From assembly GCF_963169125.1 (NCBI RefSeq), contig NC_084795.1:130427701-130491700 (forward strand): a stretch of 64,000 nucleotides of DNA, in the 5' to 3' direction. Under the pieces are notes generated by a model. That model worked only from the letters and a program-made list of their open reading frames with translations, was not told where the DNA came from and searched no databases. A program made the translations under genes and the position numbers. This DNA is from Humulus lupulus (lineage: Eukaryota > Streptophyta > Magnoliopsida > Rosales > Cannabaceae). Shown in pieces: positions 10,671-22,429 of the stretch; within the stretch, counting starts at the first letter, position 1; the number at the start of each line of letters is the position of its first letter.

Positions 10671-12646
10671 GTAATGACCCAACTTATCCTAGACTTTGGA
10701 CCATTAAAACTACTTATACATAGATACTATTCTTAAGGAAACATACATATGAAAAAACCATAACTTTATAAAAAAAAAAAAAAAAACTATAAAGCTAAGG
10801 TTTAAAATACATCGAAATTTGGGGTAGGATATGGGATCCCATTATTTGAAATAAAACATAACTTGAATCTTAAATAAACTTGGTTACAAAATCAAGTGCG
10901 GAAAATACATATAAAGCATAACTGAAATGACTAAAAACAACTTCATCCTCGAATCGTTCGCGCAGTCCACCGATTCCATTCCCCCTCAATACACAATCCC
11001 AAGCTGCCAAGAATCTTCCCGCCGCCATACTATTTTCCTGCACATATAAAACATAAAGGAATGAGCCTAATGCCCAGCAAGGAAAATCTACTACAAGCAT
11101 GAAACATAATCATACACATAAACTATGAACATATATCATATACTATAACACATATATCATAATTCTAACCCATGTACATGGTAACTATTGGGGTTTGCTA
11201 ACTAAGAAACTATAAGCCTCAAACTACAATGAGGTTTGCTAGTTAAGCAAATATAAGCCCCAAAGCATAAAAGTATTGGGGTGTGCTATATAGCAACTAT
11301 AAGCCCCAAAACATTCATAACATATAAAAACATACTATAGCATAATCATAACATATAAAAACATACTATAACATAATCATATAAACATATAATACTATCC
11401 TATTTTCCTTACCAAATACCGAGATGTGAGAACAAGGACGGGATTTTGGAACACTCCTAAAAACCATTAATAGAGAGGTGAGTATTCTAAAAGAAGAAGA
11501 TGAAAAAGGAAATAAATCTAAACCACCGAGAAGAAGAACTTACCGAAATGAAACCTTAAGTTCAAAGAACTTAGATGCCTAACCATGAATAAAAACAGCG
11601 AGTTAGGAAATGAGTAGAGAAAAACTATAAGAACTAATGAAACAATACATAAAGGAACTAAGAATAGGAATACCTTTGAAATTGCTATACCCGAACTACA
11701 CCTCGATAATGATAAACACACTATGAACCTTACTTCCCAAGTGTTTAATAAGCTTAGAATGATAAAGCTTATAACCCTAACCCAAGTGTTTAACACTCTA
11801 AAGTAAACCTAGCAGCTTGAAGGCTCTGAACTTAGCTTGATGAATGAAGAAATGGTTGGGTACTAGGTCCTATTTATAGAGTTCAAGAATGAAAAGATCT
11901 TCATTTGGCTTGAATAAAAGTAATGACTTTTTAATTGAAAAACATTTGAATATTCGTTCAGCAAAGGCTTAAGACTCGGTCAAAAAGATTCTGGACTTAT
12001 CAAGAGGTTTAGGATTAAAATGAGCTCGGTTTCAAAATTATTCAAAAATGCTGCCCAAAAGCCGATATATCGCCCCTAGTAGGCGATATATCGCATGGGC
12101 TCATATTCCCGAGGCTCGTTGAAATAGTCGTGCGAAGTTACGTGTTTTTCGTATCCCAATGTGGCGATATATCGCCCCCTAGAGCTGCGATATATTGGCA
12201 TACGCTGAAATATTATACACGTAATTACACTTTTTCAGCCTAATTTGAATTGAGTAAACAACTTTGACTGAGTCTTATAACGATTTCAAAGCTGCTGGCA
12301 GACTCTGGGATTTCCAAATATTACTCTTAATAAACTATTCCTCAAAAATACTTAATTTCTCATTAAGCATGCACATGACAAGTGTCATTATCTTATTGGG
12401 TCTATCTAAACCTTATAGTATAATAAATATCATTATCATAATCAATCATATTAATCAAACTTTAGGTTATAATTAATATTCTTAAACTCTAGGTTAAACT
12501 TATAAAATCTATAACTGTTGCTATGAGTGTCCAACTAAGTCTCGGCTTGAACCAAAATCCACAGTAATAAACATACTACAACTACTACTAACTATTACTA
12601 TTACTACTACTATCTAACTAGCTAAGTAAAGTTCTGGGACTCTACA
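10671..12646 (-). mobile_element. solo LTR X2
   Basis: It starts TGTAATGACCCAAC and ends GGGACTCTACA, flanked by perfect TAAGA duplications (10666-10670, 12647-12651); 1976 bp. The minus-strand TATA box is at about 11870-11880, with four GCGATATATCG-type palindromes 190-320 bp upstream of it (12061-12196). It sits inside X1, a member of its own family. No coding potential; several short open frames are AT-rich noise. Confidence 0.9.
12061..12196. promoter_or_regulatory. GATATATCGC palindrome cluster in X2
   Basis: Four near-palindromes occur at about 12062, 12082, 12163 and 12187: CCGATATATCGCCCC, GGCGATATATCGCA, GGCGATATATCGCCCCC and GCGATATATTGG. They lie upstream of the minus-strand TATA box, in the U3 part of the LTR. 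An enhancer-like role is inferred from position and repetition only. Confidence 0.5.
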
Positions 12647-12878
12647 TAAGAGTACATTTGTTGATCTTATGGATTGGCCTAACTCCAATACCGAAACACA
12701 CTAATCCTCACTTCCCAAGTGTTTGATAAAGCTTAAGAATGGTAAAGATTTTTCTTTCCTAACCCAAGTGTATCACTCTTATGGTCTCACTAGCACATTG
12801 GAGTCTGATCATAGCTGAAGAGTAAGTGAAAGGGCTGGGCACTAGGTCCTATTTATAGAGGTAAGGAGTGAAACTAAT

Positions 12879-15736
12879 TGTAATGCCCCAAATTTCCTAA
12901 TAAGGTTTAGGACCTTGATTAGGAGGCCGGGAGGACCATAATTGATTTATTGTGTTATTAAATGATAATATGCATGTGTTAGGTGTATTAAATATACATG
13001 TGAACCCATTTATGAGTAATTGGGTGATTTTCATATTTTGGTCATTTCAGGCATATTTGACATATATGTGATATGTGTGTGGTGCTTTATTATTGTTTGG
13101 TTATGCTAGGGTTACTCAGCACAAGACGATCCTAGGAGGTAAGCTAGTGGGAAAGTCACAACGGGATTTGTTCTTGACTCGGAGTGAGTCAAGGGGTATT
13201 TAGAGCATTATTGGGTTATTGGATAATGGGAATAAGAATTTGATGATAAATTGGGAGTTAGTAAGATCAGGGGGAAATTTTGGAGGTTTTGACTATTTTG
13301 CCCCCGGGAGTGTTTTCGGGACCCCGAGCATTAGGATTTGGTGGAAGCTACTTAAGCTTGAAGTAACCTTTTAAGAAATAAAAATAACGTTCTGTATGTT
13401 CTCTCTCCCTCAAAGTTCCATTTTCGTCTCCCGATCGCATTTTCTAAGGTAACTTGAGTTCTAGGACTCAGATTCAAGTGAGGATCGAGGCATAGCGATC
13501 CTAGGGAAGATTAAAAGCTTATTAGCTGAAGGATTTTGTTGGAAACAACTCAATCGGAGGTAATTCAAGTTTTAAGTTTTAAGTTTTTAAAGTTTTTAAG
13601 CTTGAATTGGACTTTGTGTTTTGATGAGTTTTTGATTGAATTGAAGCTTGGGTTTTATGGGTTTTGGATCATAGGTATGTTTGGGAACTTTGATTTTTGG
13701 ATTTGGAAGTGTTTAGGTAGTTTTTGGAAGGTTTGGAATGAAGAAAATCAAAGTTATGGCTAGTTTTTGGGTGGGGGCCGCGACCTTGTTCTTGGGCGCC
13801 GTGGCCCAAGCTTGAAGAAGCAGCTGGTGGAGTTTGGCTTATGCTGGGCATCGTACCACTGGGTAGTGGGCACTATGGCCCTTGCTCCTGGTGTGGCAGG
13901 GGGCCGCGGCTCAAGGTGCTAGGGCCACGGTTCAAGCAGGGTTTTGAAGCCGTTTGAGTGTTTTGATCTCAGGAACTTGGTTTTAGGCCTCGAGATCATT
14001 CCTACTACTCGGATTAGTGGGGTTTGATGTCTCGGAGGCTAGGTCTTAGTTCCGGGATTGGTTTTAGAACTTGAACTCATTGGTTCACCGTTTATGGTTG
14101 TGACTAGGTTATCACTAGAGGCTTGAAGTAAGGATCGTGGTTGTGGCTCATTTATTGGTAACCTGTGCTTAGACCAAAGGTAAGAAAACTGCACCCCATA
14201 TGTGACATGCATGGTTATTCTTGATGCATGTTGGATGTTTTAATGTGAACATTGATAGCATATTGAATGCTTAGCAATCTTGCTCATTTGTATATGGTTA
14301 TTATTGAGGCGTGCTGGATGATTAAGTGTGATGCATGTGATGCACGAGAAACATGTGATTAGGGCATGCCATGAATATTGACTATGAGACTGATCAGAGC
14401 TTGAGTCTCTGTGTTTGTGCATGATCATAATTGTGCTAGCAACTGTTAAGTAATCATGCTGAATGCCCTACGTTTGAATATTCGACATATGACATATGCT
14501 TGGTAGCATTGCTTACTTGTGCGTGGCACTGGCTCATCAGTCAGAATTGGCAAAGATGTCAGTATCAACTGTGAAGCTGTGACTCATTAGTCAAGTTCGG
14601 CAGTGGTACTGGGCACTAGTCACACAGTGCTGACTCATAAGTCAGGAACGACCTTAGCGTATTCAACGCAAGCCAACAAAGATTAGATCTAATCGACATC
14701 TGCATTAGATGACTCAACAAGAGCATTAATACTGGATCGACCTCAAGTTTGATGAAAACTAAAAGCACTTGTATGACTTACCCATCAGTCACTCATCTGT
14801 TTAAGCTAGTGACTACCCATCAGTCACTCATCTGTTTAAGCTAGTGACTACCCATCAGTCACTCATTTGTTTAAGCTAGTGACTACCCGTCAGTCGCTCA
14901 TCTGATTAGAGCCATTGCAGGAAAGCCCAGGTAACAGTTTCGTTACACGGCTATGGGCACCGAGCCCCATAGTGACTTGCTTGTCAATCACTCATTATGA
15001 TTTAACAGAACCTCAAAGTGATATTCACTCATCTGTTCAGGGCTATAAGCTCTGTATGATCATTCTGATCATCATTTGCATGGCTTTGGGTACTGAGCCC
15101 CGTGGTGACTTGCTTGTCAGTCACTCAGTATGGTTTACCAGAACCTCAAGTGTTAAATAACTCATCTGATTAGGATTGACTTGATAGTCATCCAATCAGG
15201 AGGGCGGGATTTCTTATCCTTGATTCCTCGGCATTATATGAGATTATTTGCATGCTTGAATTGAGCTATATTTGCTAGGCATGCCAGATATGATTTGATA
15301 TCATGATATGATTATTCTTGAGCATATTGAGTTTTCTTGCTGGGCTTCGGCTCATAGGTGCTATGTGGTGCAGGTAAAGGCAAAAGAAAGCTGGACCATC
15401 CTTGAGTTGAAGAGCTTAGGTGACGATGTGTACATATGCAGCTGCTCGACCGCCACGACCGAGGTTTGAAGGAGAGGAACTAGGGTTAAACCTTGTTTTG
15501 CCGCTTAGATTGGCTGGTTGTAAATATTTTGTTGTAATAAACCTTTAAATTATATTTTTGGGATCCCAATGTATACAGTAAACGTTCTAGTAAAACGTTA
15601 TATCTTAACCAACATTTTTAATCCCTAAACCTCTAATCATACTTAGTTACACGATTTTGGCCAAATGACTCGATTATTGAGTTTATCACTGTTTACAAGG
15701 CACACCGTAACGATCCCTAGAGTTTAGGGCATTACA
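12879..15736 (+). mobile_element. solo LTR S (2.86 kb)
   Basis: It starts TGTAATGCCC and ends GGGCATTACA, a perfect 10-bp inverted terminus. The flanks are CTAAT (12874-12878) and CTAAC (15737-15741), a duplication with one change. Length, internal landmarks (TAGGACCTTGATTAGGAGG near the start, GGTAAAGGCAAAAGAAAGCTGGACC near the end) and orientation match the chromovirus 3' LTR at 57121-59974, so S is a solo LTR of that Tekay-like family. It contains GC-rich CCGCGACC/CCGTGGCCC stretches (about 13775-13935) and a 35-bp tandem repeat. Confidence 0.88.
14776..14920 (+). repeat. 35-bp tandem repeat, about 4 copies
   Basis: Units starting CCCATCAGTCACTCATCTGT begin at 14781, 14816 and 14851, and a diverged copy (CCCGTCAGTCGCTC) at 14886. 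Looser GACTCAT(C/T)AGTCA motifs extend on both sides (about 14525-15190), suggesting an older and wider expansion. Confidence 0.9.
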
Positions 15737-15864
15737 CTAACCCCATTTTGATTTGAATATTCGTCAATCAAAGGCTGAAGACTCGGTCAAAACTAACAGA
15801 GGTAGGTCTAAGGAGTCAAAGGTGGTTTTTAAAAATTAAAACAAAAATAATAAAAAAAAATATG

Positions 15865-15899
15865 GGCGATATATCACCCCTATGTGGCGATATATCGGC
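15865..15899. promoter_or_regulatory. GATATATCGC palindrome pair in X1
   Basis: GGGCGATATATCACCCC and GTGGCGATATATCGGC occur 20 bp apart, at the position equivalent to the X2 cluster. The role is inferred only from recurrence. Confidence 0.45.
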
Positions 15900-17342
15900 T
15901 GGGCCCTAATCCCGAGTCTCTGGTTTGAACCAAAATCCACACAATTTAAAATACTACAACTACTACAAGCTAGCTAACTAAGTAAACATTCTAGGACTCT
16001 ACAAAATGGGAAATCAACACACAACATAAAATACTATCTAGTTACATATTGTTTCATCATCACCTTAATAATCTTAAAAAGATTAGAAACTCATAACTAG
16101 AATAGAAAATACAAACAAAAAAATTACAAACATAACTTAGGAAAATTTGGAGGAAAACCCCCAAATTGTTCCTCTAAAAATACATAGAAAATTAACCAAA
16201 AATAAGAAGAAGATGAATAGAATAGAGAGGTTTGAAAGTGTAGAACTTGTGTAGTGTGACCTCTCCCAAAATCAAGCACTAAACTCCGTTATTTATAGCA
16301 AAAAAAAAGTGTATTAAAATAATCAATTTTAATTAATTAAATCGATTAAATTAATAATAATATGGAAAATAAGGGTAAATTATAGGGTGTAATGATGATG
16401 TTTTGGGGTAAATTGTGTAGAAAAGTTTGGGTAAAAAAAGTTGACATCTTTACACATAGGGGACAAGGGGACAAATGAGCTTTTGTTGGGCTCAAAAAGA
16501 ACAAGGGAAAAAGTGGTAGGTGGGCTGGCAGTTGGCTTTTGGTGTTGGGCCGAATGGTGAAGAGGTTGGCATGGGGGAAATGCCTAGGCGTGAAGGAGCT
16601 GCTGGCAGGTGGGCAAGGCATTGAGGCCCATGGCTGAAGGTGCTTGGAGGTAGGCGTGGGAGGCATTGGGCCACGCTGGGAGTTGCTGCTGAGTCGAGTC
16701 GGACGTGGGGTGCTGAAGGAAATGGCTGAAGGGGACAGCTGGATGGGGATTGAAGCAGGCGGCTAGAGCTTGGCTGGCTTCGGCTGGGAAGGGAGATGCT
16801 AGAGTAGGCGGCCCAAGGCAGCTAGTGCTGAAGGAAGGAGCTGAAGGAGCTTCGGGTGGACTGGATGGCTGTTGGGCCTAGGAGGCTGTGGAGACATCTT
16901 TGGGTAGAGGCTTTTTATAAATGCCAATTTTTTTTCTTTCTTTCCTTGAAAATGCTACCTTCCTTTATTTTTCTTTCTTTTCAAGAGCAAAAGTGTCATA
17001 AATTCCCTATAAAATAAATCATAATAAAATATTTTCTACTATAAAATAAATCAATTTAATTCTTTAAAAATATTAATTATAAGTTAATTTATATTTAACA
17101 TTTAATTTCAATAATACAATATTTTTTCACCTCAAATCAAACAACAATAATTCAAATAATTAACTATAACATTTTACAACAAAATAACTATAAAACACAC
17201 ACAAATATATAAAATCAAAATAAACCTCATAAATTCAAAATTACTTTAAAATTTAATAATTCAATTAAAAACTCAAGAATTAAGCAACAATTAGCACATA
17301 AAAAGTGCTAAAATAACTCTATTTTGTAGAGTTATCAATTAG

Positions 17343-17813
17343 CGAACAAGGGTGCACTGAGTTTCATAAGTCTTAAAGCTAGATACAAGTACTATGTATA
17401 AAAGCATTATTTCTCTCTGAATACAAAATATTGCGTGTCACCTAAATGAATCTTATGAGTCCTATTTATAGACTCACGGATGTACATATGGGTCGTCCTC
17501 AACTTGTGTTACAAGCATAACAAAATAATAAAATAAATAATGATATTTAAATTTAAATTAGTTAAATATCATGGAAACATCTAACTTATAACTATTTTTG
17601 AGTGTTTGTCTCGGTTTTACTAGCAACTTTGATCGTATGCCTCTGCACCCCTTCTTTTCCTACTACTCAACATATTCCTTGCACCTATCGAGAAACTTTA
17701 TTTCCTCTTAACATTTTGGTCGTTGGACAACCAATCCTTCATTAATAATAACCACGTGCTGCTCATGTGACTTTTAAACATGCCACGTCATCATGCAAAT
17801 ATTTTGGGAAACA
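17343..17813 (-). repeat. Tat-1 3' LTR, second segment
   Basis: It resumes with CGAACAAGGGTGCACTGAG, as in the 5' LTR at about 21946, and ends ATATTTTGGGAAACA (17813). Directly inside it, on the minus strand, is the purine run AACTTGGGGGGCAAA (17814-17828), a polypurine tract, which identifies it as the 3' LTR. Confidence 0.88.
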
Positions 17814-18027
17814 TTTGCCCCCCAAGTTTATTTTAATGCGAATATCATTTAATAAACTTACTCGACCAGCAATCCTACTGACCCGTCACATCAAACTGTA
17901 CTTACTTTCTCGAAATGGTAAGTAATCATGAAATTTTTTATTTCCCAGGCATGATTTGACAGTTATTGCTATTTCCCATGCAAAAACTCTTTAATTTCAT
18001 CAATACGCGTCAGATACCCCTGACCGA

Positions 18028-18035
18028 TATAAATA
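18028..18035 (+). promoter_or_regulatory. TATA box of the Tat-1 antisense gene
   Basis: GATATAAATACCC lies on the plus strand about 215 bp inside the 3' LTR, followed by a CT-rich leader (CATTCTCTCTCTTCAAG). The layout matches 32606-32613 in Tat-2. Confidence 0.6.
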
Positions 18036-18059
18036 CCCATCTTCTTCCTTCATTCCATC

Positions 18060-19943
18060 ATTACACGACCATTCTCTCTCTTCAAGAACATTTAAAAAAA
18101 ACCTCCAAGAACTTCAGACGTTTCAGTACGATCCGAGGTGTCTTCGAGCAACTCTGAGCAAATTCTTTGTGATTTCTTCAAAAATCCTTAATCCAAGTAA
18201 GTTTTTGAACCCATCCTCCTAACTTTGTAGCAATTGTCTTGCATTTCGGCTGCAATTTGTCTATTTTCGTAACTGGGTTTTGCATGTTCTTGAGGGTATT
18301 CGGTTTTGGGTAAAACACATAGGATTTTATGGGATAAAATAGGGATTTTAGGCAATTTATGGCACATAATGATGTTTAGGAAGGGTATTTAGGCATAAAA
18401 TTGAAGTAAAAATTCGATTTTTGGTATTTTGGAAAAATTGGGTTTTTCCTGCCTCTGTTATGAAGTTGAAAAGTTTTTTAAAAAACTTTTCACATTTTGA
18501 TCCGTTTTTCCAACCTGCTCACAGGTTTTTCGTGTTTTTTTTACCAGGATGCTAGTGGTCGGATACAAGCTTAAATTTTATCCACGAGCAGCGTTATCTT
18601 TTTTTTTTCTTTCCTTTTTCTATTGGTCGTAGATTCTCACTTCCACTTTGTTCTTCTCAGATATTCATGCATGATCCTTGGGGGGTGATAGACCAATAGA
18701 CAAGGATCTCCTTGCACTGTTGTTCGAGGATCAGGAACAACCTTCTTTGGTCATTCTAGAGCCTTCGACATCACCCTCAATTACTACGACCAACCTTCCT
18801 CTAAAATCTCCAAAGAAAAAAAAACCAAACATGGGTCGTGTTAAACATACTGCCCAAAGAAAAAGAAAAACCACAGACTCACCTACCAGAAAACCAACAG
18901 CAAACACCGAGGGTCCTTCGAACGACCCTCAACCCCTAAGGGTTGCACCACCAGAGATCCAACCTAAGGCTCATCCACACAAGGGCTTACGAGCAGATGA
19001 ACCCTGGTACATCGCCCCTCCAAGCATCATATCGACCAGGATGGTGGCAAAGTATCCCAAGAAGTGCAGGCTTCTGGGGACTACTCTTTATAAGCCTACA
19101 CCCGACCAGAGGGAAAACGTGCCCGAAGGCGCCTTTAGTGCTTGGTTGAGGTATCACATAAAAGCGGGGAAAATTATGCCCTTGCATGAATTTTTCTAAG
19201 GGGTAGCTAATTATTTCGAGGTCCCCCCATTTCAAATAACCGCCAACAGATATAGAGTACATTCAACACTCTATATTTTGTATAACCATAAAAAGTTGCA
19301 TGTGCCCACCCTTTACGAGATCAATTACCTATTCGATCTCAAAGCCAACCCCAACCAAAGTAACATGAGGTTCTTCCATTTTTATCACCAGGAATCTGGT
19401 CGAACATTCCTGAGTGATATCACCTACAAATCCAATGTGGGGAAGTACTTCTAAGAGTATTTTCTCACAACCGACCCGGTCGCAGATAACATGGCCTTCA
19501 CTCAAGGAGGTAACCTCTTTAGTCTCTATTCGATATTCTCTTAGTCACTTTTTTATATTTTTTTATGTCCTTAGTTGGTTTGTATAGTGTCTAGGTCCAT
19601 GCTACCGACCAAAACTCACTCCATAAATGGAGATAAGGGCTGCAACCCTGGCTAGCATGACACATATAGAAAAAATCATCAAGGAGCTGGTCATGGAAAA
19701 CAATTCGAGGTTGGTTGGCCTTCTAGAGCCTCACAAAGAGGTAAGGGAATCGATCGCAGGGAGTACCACCGAAGATGGTACTGAGGAATAAGAAAACCCT
19801 GAAAAGCAATACGATGTGTCACAACCCCTAAGGTGTCGTCCAACGAGAGTGACCATTCAAGAGCCCAACCCCCATGCTCGACCAGCTAGTATCCCTCCTT
19901 AACATGGGAGGGGAAAACAAAAATTGCCTGAATACGCTGGTCG
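18060..19943 (+). pseudogene. antisense spliced gene of Tat-1, truncated
   Basis: It runs opposite to the element. A leader exon ends at a GTAAGT donor (18197) and an acceptor TTCTTCTCAG ends at 18660; the CDS starts at ATG 18678. The N-terminal about 100 residues are basic and disordered (SPKKKKPN). Then comes a transposase_28-like (PF04195) core, including PKKCRLLG, FEVPPFQITANRYRVHSTLY and MRFFHFYHQESGRTFL. Lesions are stops at about 19197 and 19453. A second intron probably starts at GTAACC (19510) and ends near 19574 or 19587. The next exon reads AATLASMTHIEKIIKELVME and ends at the copia-type LTR (19944). The protein family is known from plant Tat elements; its function is not known. 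Confidence 0.7.
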
Positions 19944-21120
19944 TGTTGGGAATAGTGCCCTTAAAACAATTGTAGTTGATAAATGTTTTAAATGAAATAA
20001 ATAATTGAATTGAATTATTATATATAGACTATGTCTCATATTATGTTGATAATATATAAGTAAATAACAAAAAATTCCAAAGTTTATCTATGTGGTCTTA
20101 ATCTCATATTGGTATGAAAGGATCGAGATTAAGATAATAAACTTGAAACAGTTCGTAGTAAAATAAAGTTATGAAATCTTTAGATTAATTATTGCTAGTA
20201 CGGTTCGCTAGTATTATGAATACAAGTGACCTAGATCCGTGTTACTAGTGTAGTATGACACTTTAGTGAAGGTACTTTATATATAGTGATATATAGAACT
20301 GGACCAGATGTGATTTGTTAATACTTATTTAAACACCGTTTCATAGTATTAATCAAGCACATCAAATGATGATCTTAATCATGAGGTTACTATGAAATCC
20401 TATATATGTCATCTAATCCTTTGATTCATGCGTTAAGGTTTGTCAGAATGATCAGGCTAAGAGCAATTGTTTTGGGGACTCAATGATATATATGGTTGGG
20501 GACATAGTTTAACAGATATGAAATCTATACCTTTTCATAGATTGAATAATGGTTCCCTATTGGGTTGACTTTTGGAACTGAAAAGGTTACAAGCGCTCAC
20601 GTCACAAACTTGTTGTGACACAACCTTCACTAGTAAAGTCAATGGTACTCTAGGAACAAGATATAGTTGATAGGGTAAAACTATAATTTTATTCCCTTTT
20701 TATTATGAACCATTAATAGAGCATTAACGTTGTATGTAATGATTATATCAATGGATACTTTATTCTTTAAATAAAGTATTATGTAAATGTATGCCTATAA
20801 TTATCAAGAGTTCAATCTCATATTTATAGTGGAGTAATCATGAGATTAATAAATATGATTATTAAATCAAAGATCTTTGATTAATAATCTAATATTTATT
20901 GGAGCTTGATATTATAGGTCTATAGGTCCCTAGGGTGGCTCTATCAATACCATATCAAGGTAAGTGTTAATACAAGGGTAAAATTGTAGTTTGGAAATTT
21001 TAGAAGAATTTTATTTTTCGGGTCAAATATACAATTATATGATAATTGAGATTGAATAATTAAGTTTTCAAAAATATATTTATTAATTGAAATATGGAAT
21101 TTTGAAGTATTCTGTCTGTG
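19944..21120 (+). mobile_element. truncated copia-type LTR at the Tat-1 break
   Basis: It starts TGTTGGGAATAGTGCCCTTA, identical to the start of solo LTR C (51235) and related to the Copia-1 LTRs. Similarity continues for about 1.1 kb, then stops near 21120, well short of the 1.77-kb length of solo LTR C. The left flank is the antisense gene and the right flank is gag; the flanking 5-mers do not match. The right limit is uncertain by about 30 bases (a chance ACCAACA lies at 21139-21145). This looks like a recombination or deletion product. Confidence 0.7.
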
Positions 21121-21172
21121 CTGCTACGTATTACCTCGACCAACATGAGAGGGTTGTTGTTGTTGGTTATTT

Positions 21173-21724
21173 CTAGCAGGATTCTGAGGCTACCTTTCCT
21201 GCTAAGCATCTGGATGTTGTTCCGACCGCTGTGGAATCCTTGGGTCTTGTGGATTTGGAGGACATTGGTGATGCCCTGATTGCGGATTTTGAGGAGGATG
21301 AGGATTCAGTGGTAGATATGGCTGAGAGGTTGGTGCAGGTGGTGCAGTTGGAGCAGGTGGTTGTCCTCTCAGGTGGCGTAGAGGTTGGTGCAGGTGGAGG
21401 ATAAATAGCCGCCTCTAAAGCCGTTGTCTCATCTCTTTGTTGATGATCCATGTTCGCTTGTCTTTCGTTCAATTCTTGACGTTGTCGGTCAAGCTCCATC
21501 TGTTGCATCACCATTGTTTCAGCCACATTCTCTTGGTTAGCTTTTAGGGTAGCTAACTCGTCTTGCAACACTCCCAGAGTTGTTCGCAAGGTTCCAACGT
21601 CCATCTCCTCCTCTTCCAATTCCACCTATGACTCATCCTCTGCTATACCTGGTGGAGAAGGTGGATTTGGCACATTTTCCGATGTTTGTCCAGCTTGACC
21701 CACTCTCTTGGAGTTCTTAGCCAT
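21173..21724 (-). pseudogene. gag N-terminus of Tat-1
   Basis: The minus-strand reading starts at ATG 21724 (MAKNSKRVGQAG), 27 bases after the primer site. An in-frame TAG comes soon after (about 21626), then an acidic coiled-coil stretch (LEEEEMDVGTLRTTLGVLQ ... MDHQQRDETTALEAA). A frameshift near 21400 moves the reading into a proline/glutamine/asparagine-rich frame that carries on to the LTR junction near 21145. Only the N-terminal third of a Tat gag is present; the capsid core and everything downstream are deleted. Confidence 0.75.
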
Positions 21725-21750
21725 TGTTTTCTTGGAATTCTTGAGTTCAT

Positions 21751-21768
21751 CTCTCATTGAAAGCACCA
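21751..21768 (-). other. candidate primer-binding site (Tat-1)
   Basis: TGGTGCTTTCAATGAGAG on the minus strand lies three bases after the 5' LTR. It differs at one position from the sites in A and Tat-2. Confidence 0.6.
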
Positions 21769-21771
21769 AAA

Positions 21772-22424
21772 TATTGACACTCGATTTAGTCAACAACACA
21801 GAGCCACGAAAAATAATAAGAATTATAGAATTGAATGCAAGAATGTAAACGACACAATGATTTTATGGTGGCCCTAGAGATTGGTAATAACCTATGTAAA
21901 CTTAGTGTTTTTTATTGATGTAAAACCCCAAAACTTATGATCAGCGAACAAGGGTGCACTGAGTTTCACAAGTCTTAAAAGCTAGATACAAGTACTACGT
22001 ATAAAAGAACTATTTCTCTTTGAATACAAACTATTGCGCGTCACCTAAATGAATCATATGAGTCATATTTATAAACTCATGGATGTACATATGGGCCTAT
22101 CGGTCGTCCTTAACTTGCGTTACAAGCATAACAAAATAATAACATTAATAATGATATTTACATTTAAAGTAGTTAAATATCTTGGAAACATATAACTTAT
22201 AACTATTTCTGAGCGTTTGTCTCGGTTTTACGAGAAACTCTGGTCGTATGCCTCTGCACCCATTTTTTCCCTACTGCTCAGCATATTCCTTACACCTATT
22301 GAGCAGCTTTATTTCCTCTTAACATTATGGTCGTTGGATGACCATTCCTTCATTAATAATAAACACGTGCTGCTCATGTGCATTTTAAACATGTCACGTC
22401 ATCAAGAAAATATTTTGGGAAACA
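21772..22424 (-). repeat. 5' LTR of Tat-1
   Basis: 653 bp from TATTGACACTCG (TGTT degraded to TATT) to TATTTTGGGAAACA. It is uninterrupted and matches the split 3' LTR. On the plus strand CATATTTATAAACTC at about 22065 is a weak minus-strand TATA region. Confidence 0.85.
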
Positions 22425-22429
22425 CATGC

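Larger units (their letters stand above)
9769..16003 (-). mobile_element. solo LTR X1, itself interrupted
   Basis: It starts TGTAACGACCCAAC and ends GGACTCTACA, with perfect AAATG duplications (9764-9768, 16004-16008). Own segments: 9769-10670, 12652-12878 and 15742-16003, about 1.39 kb. Compared with X2 and X3 (about 1.97 kb) it has lost roughly 0.6 kb, visible as a jump just before TTGAACCAAAATCCAC. On the minus strand the TATA box is at about 12850 (CTATAAATAGG). It carries two GCGATATATCG palindromes (15865-15899). No coding sequence. Confidence 0.85.
9051..17337 (-). mobile_element. solo LTR N, itself interrupted
   Basis: The termini are TGATGG...TTATCA on the plus strand, with perfect flanking ATTAG duplications (9046-9050, 17338-17342). 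Its own sequence is 9051-9768 and 16009-17337, about 2.05 kb. On the minus strand it starts TGATAACTCTAC, has a TATA box near 16290 (GCTATAAATAACGG) and a CT-rich leader, and ends with a GGGTTCGACATCC...GCGCTTGCGA tail like that of Athila-type LTRs. No coding region is recognised; the open frames at 16346-16674 are short and unrelated to known domains. Solo LTR X1 occupies 9769-16003. Confidence 0.8.
8873..22424 (-). mobile_element. Tat-1, deleted Tat-lineage gypsy element
   Basis: Minus-strand order: 5' LTR (22424-21772), primer site, gag start, a pol-sized gap occupied by a truncated copia-type LTR, an antisense gene, polypurine tract and 3' LTR (17813-17343 and 9050-8873). The two LTRs match over their whole length once solo LTR N (9051-17337) is removed: 649 bp against 653 bp. 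Flanking 5-mers are CATGT (8868-8872) and CATGC (22425-22429), a duplication with one change. Protease, RT, RNase H and integrase are absent, so it could move only with help. Confidence 0.85.

Noticed and set aside
16346..16674. Proline-rich minus-strand frames in solo LTR N
   Set aside because: They lie upstream of the LTR TATA box and have no domain; GC-rich filler within an LTR.
21139..21145. ACCAACA as the true end of the copia LTR in Tat-1
   Set aside because: LTR similarity stops about 20 bases earlier, the following 5-mer does not match the left flank, and the wording fits continued Tat-1 gag.
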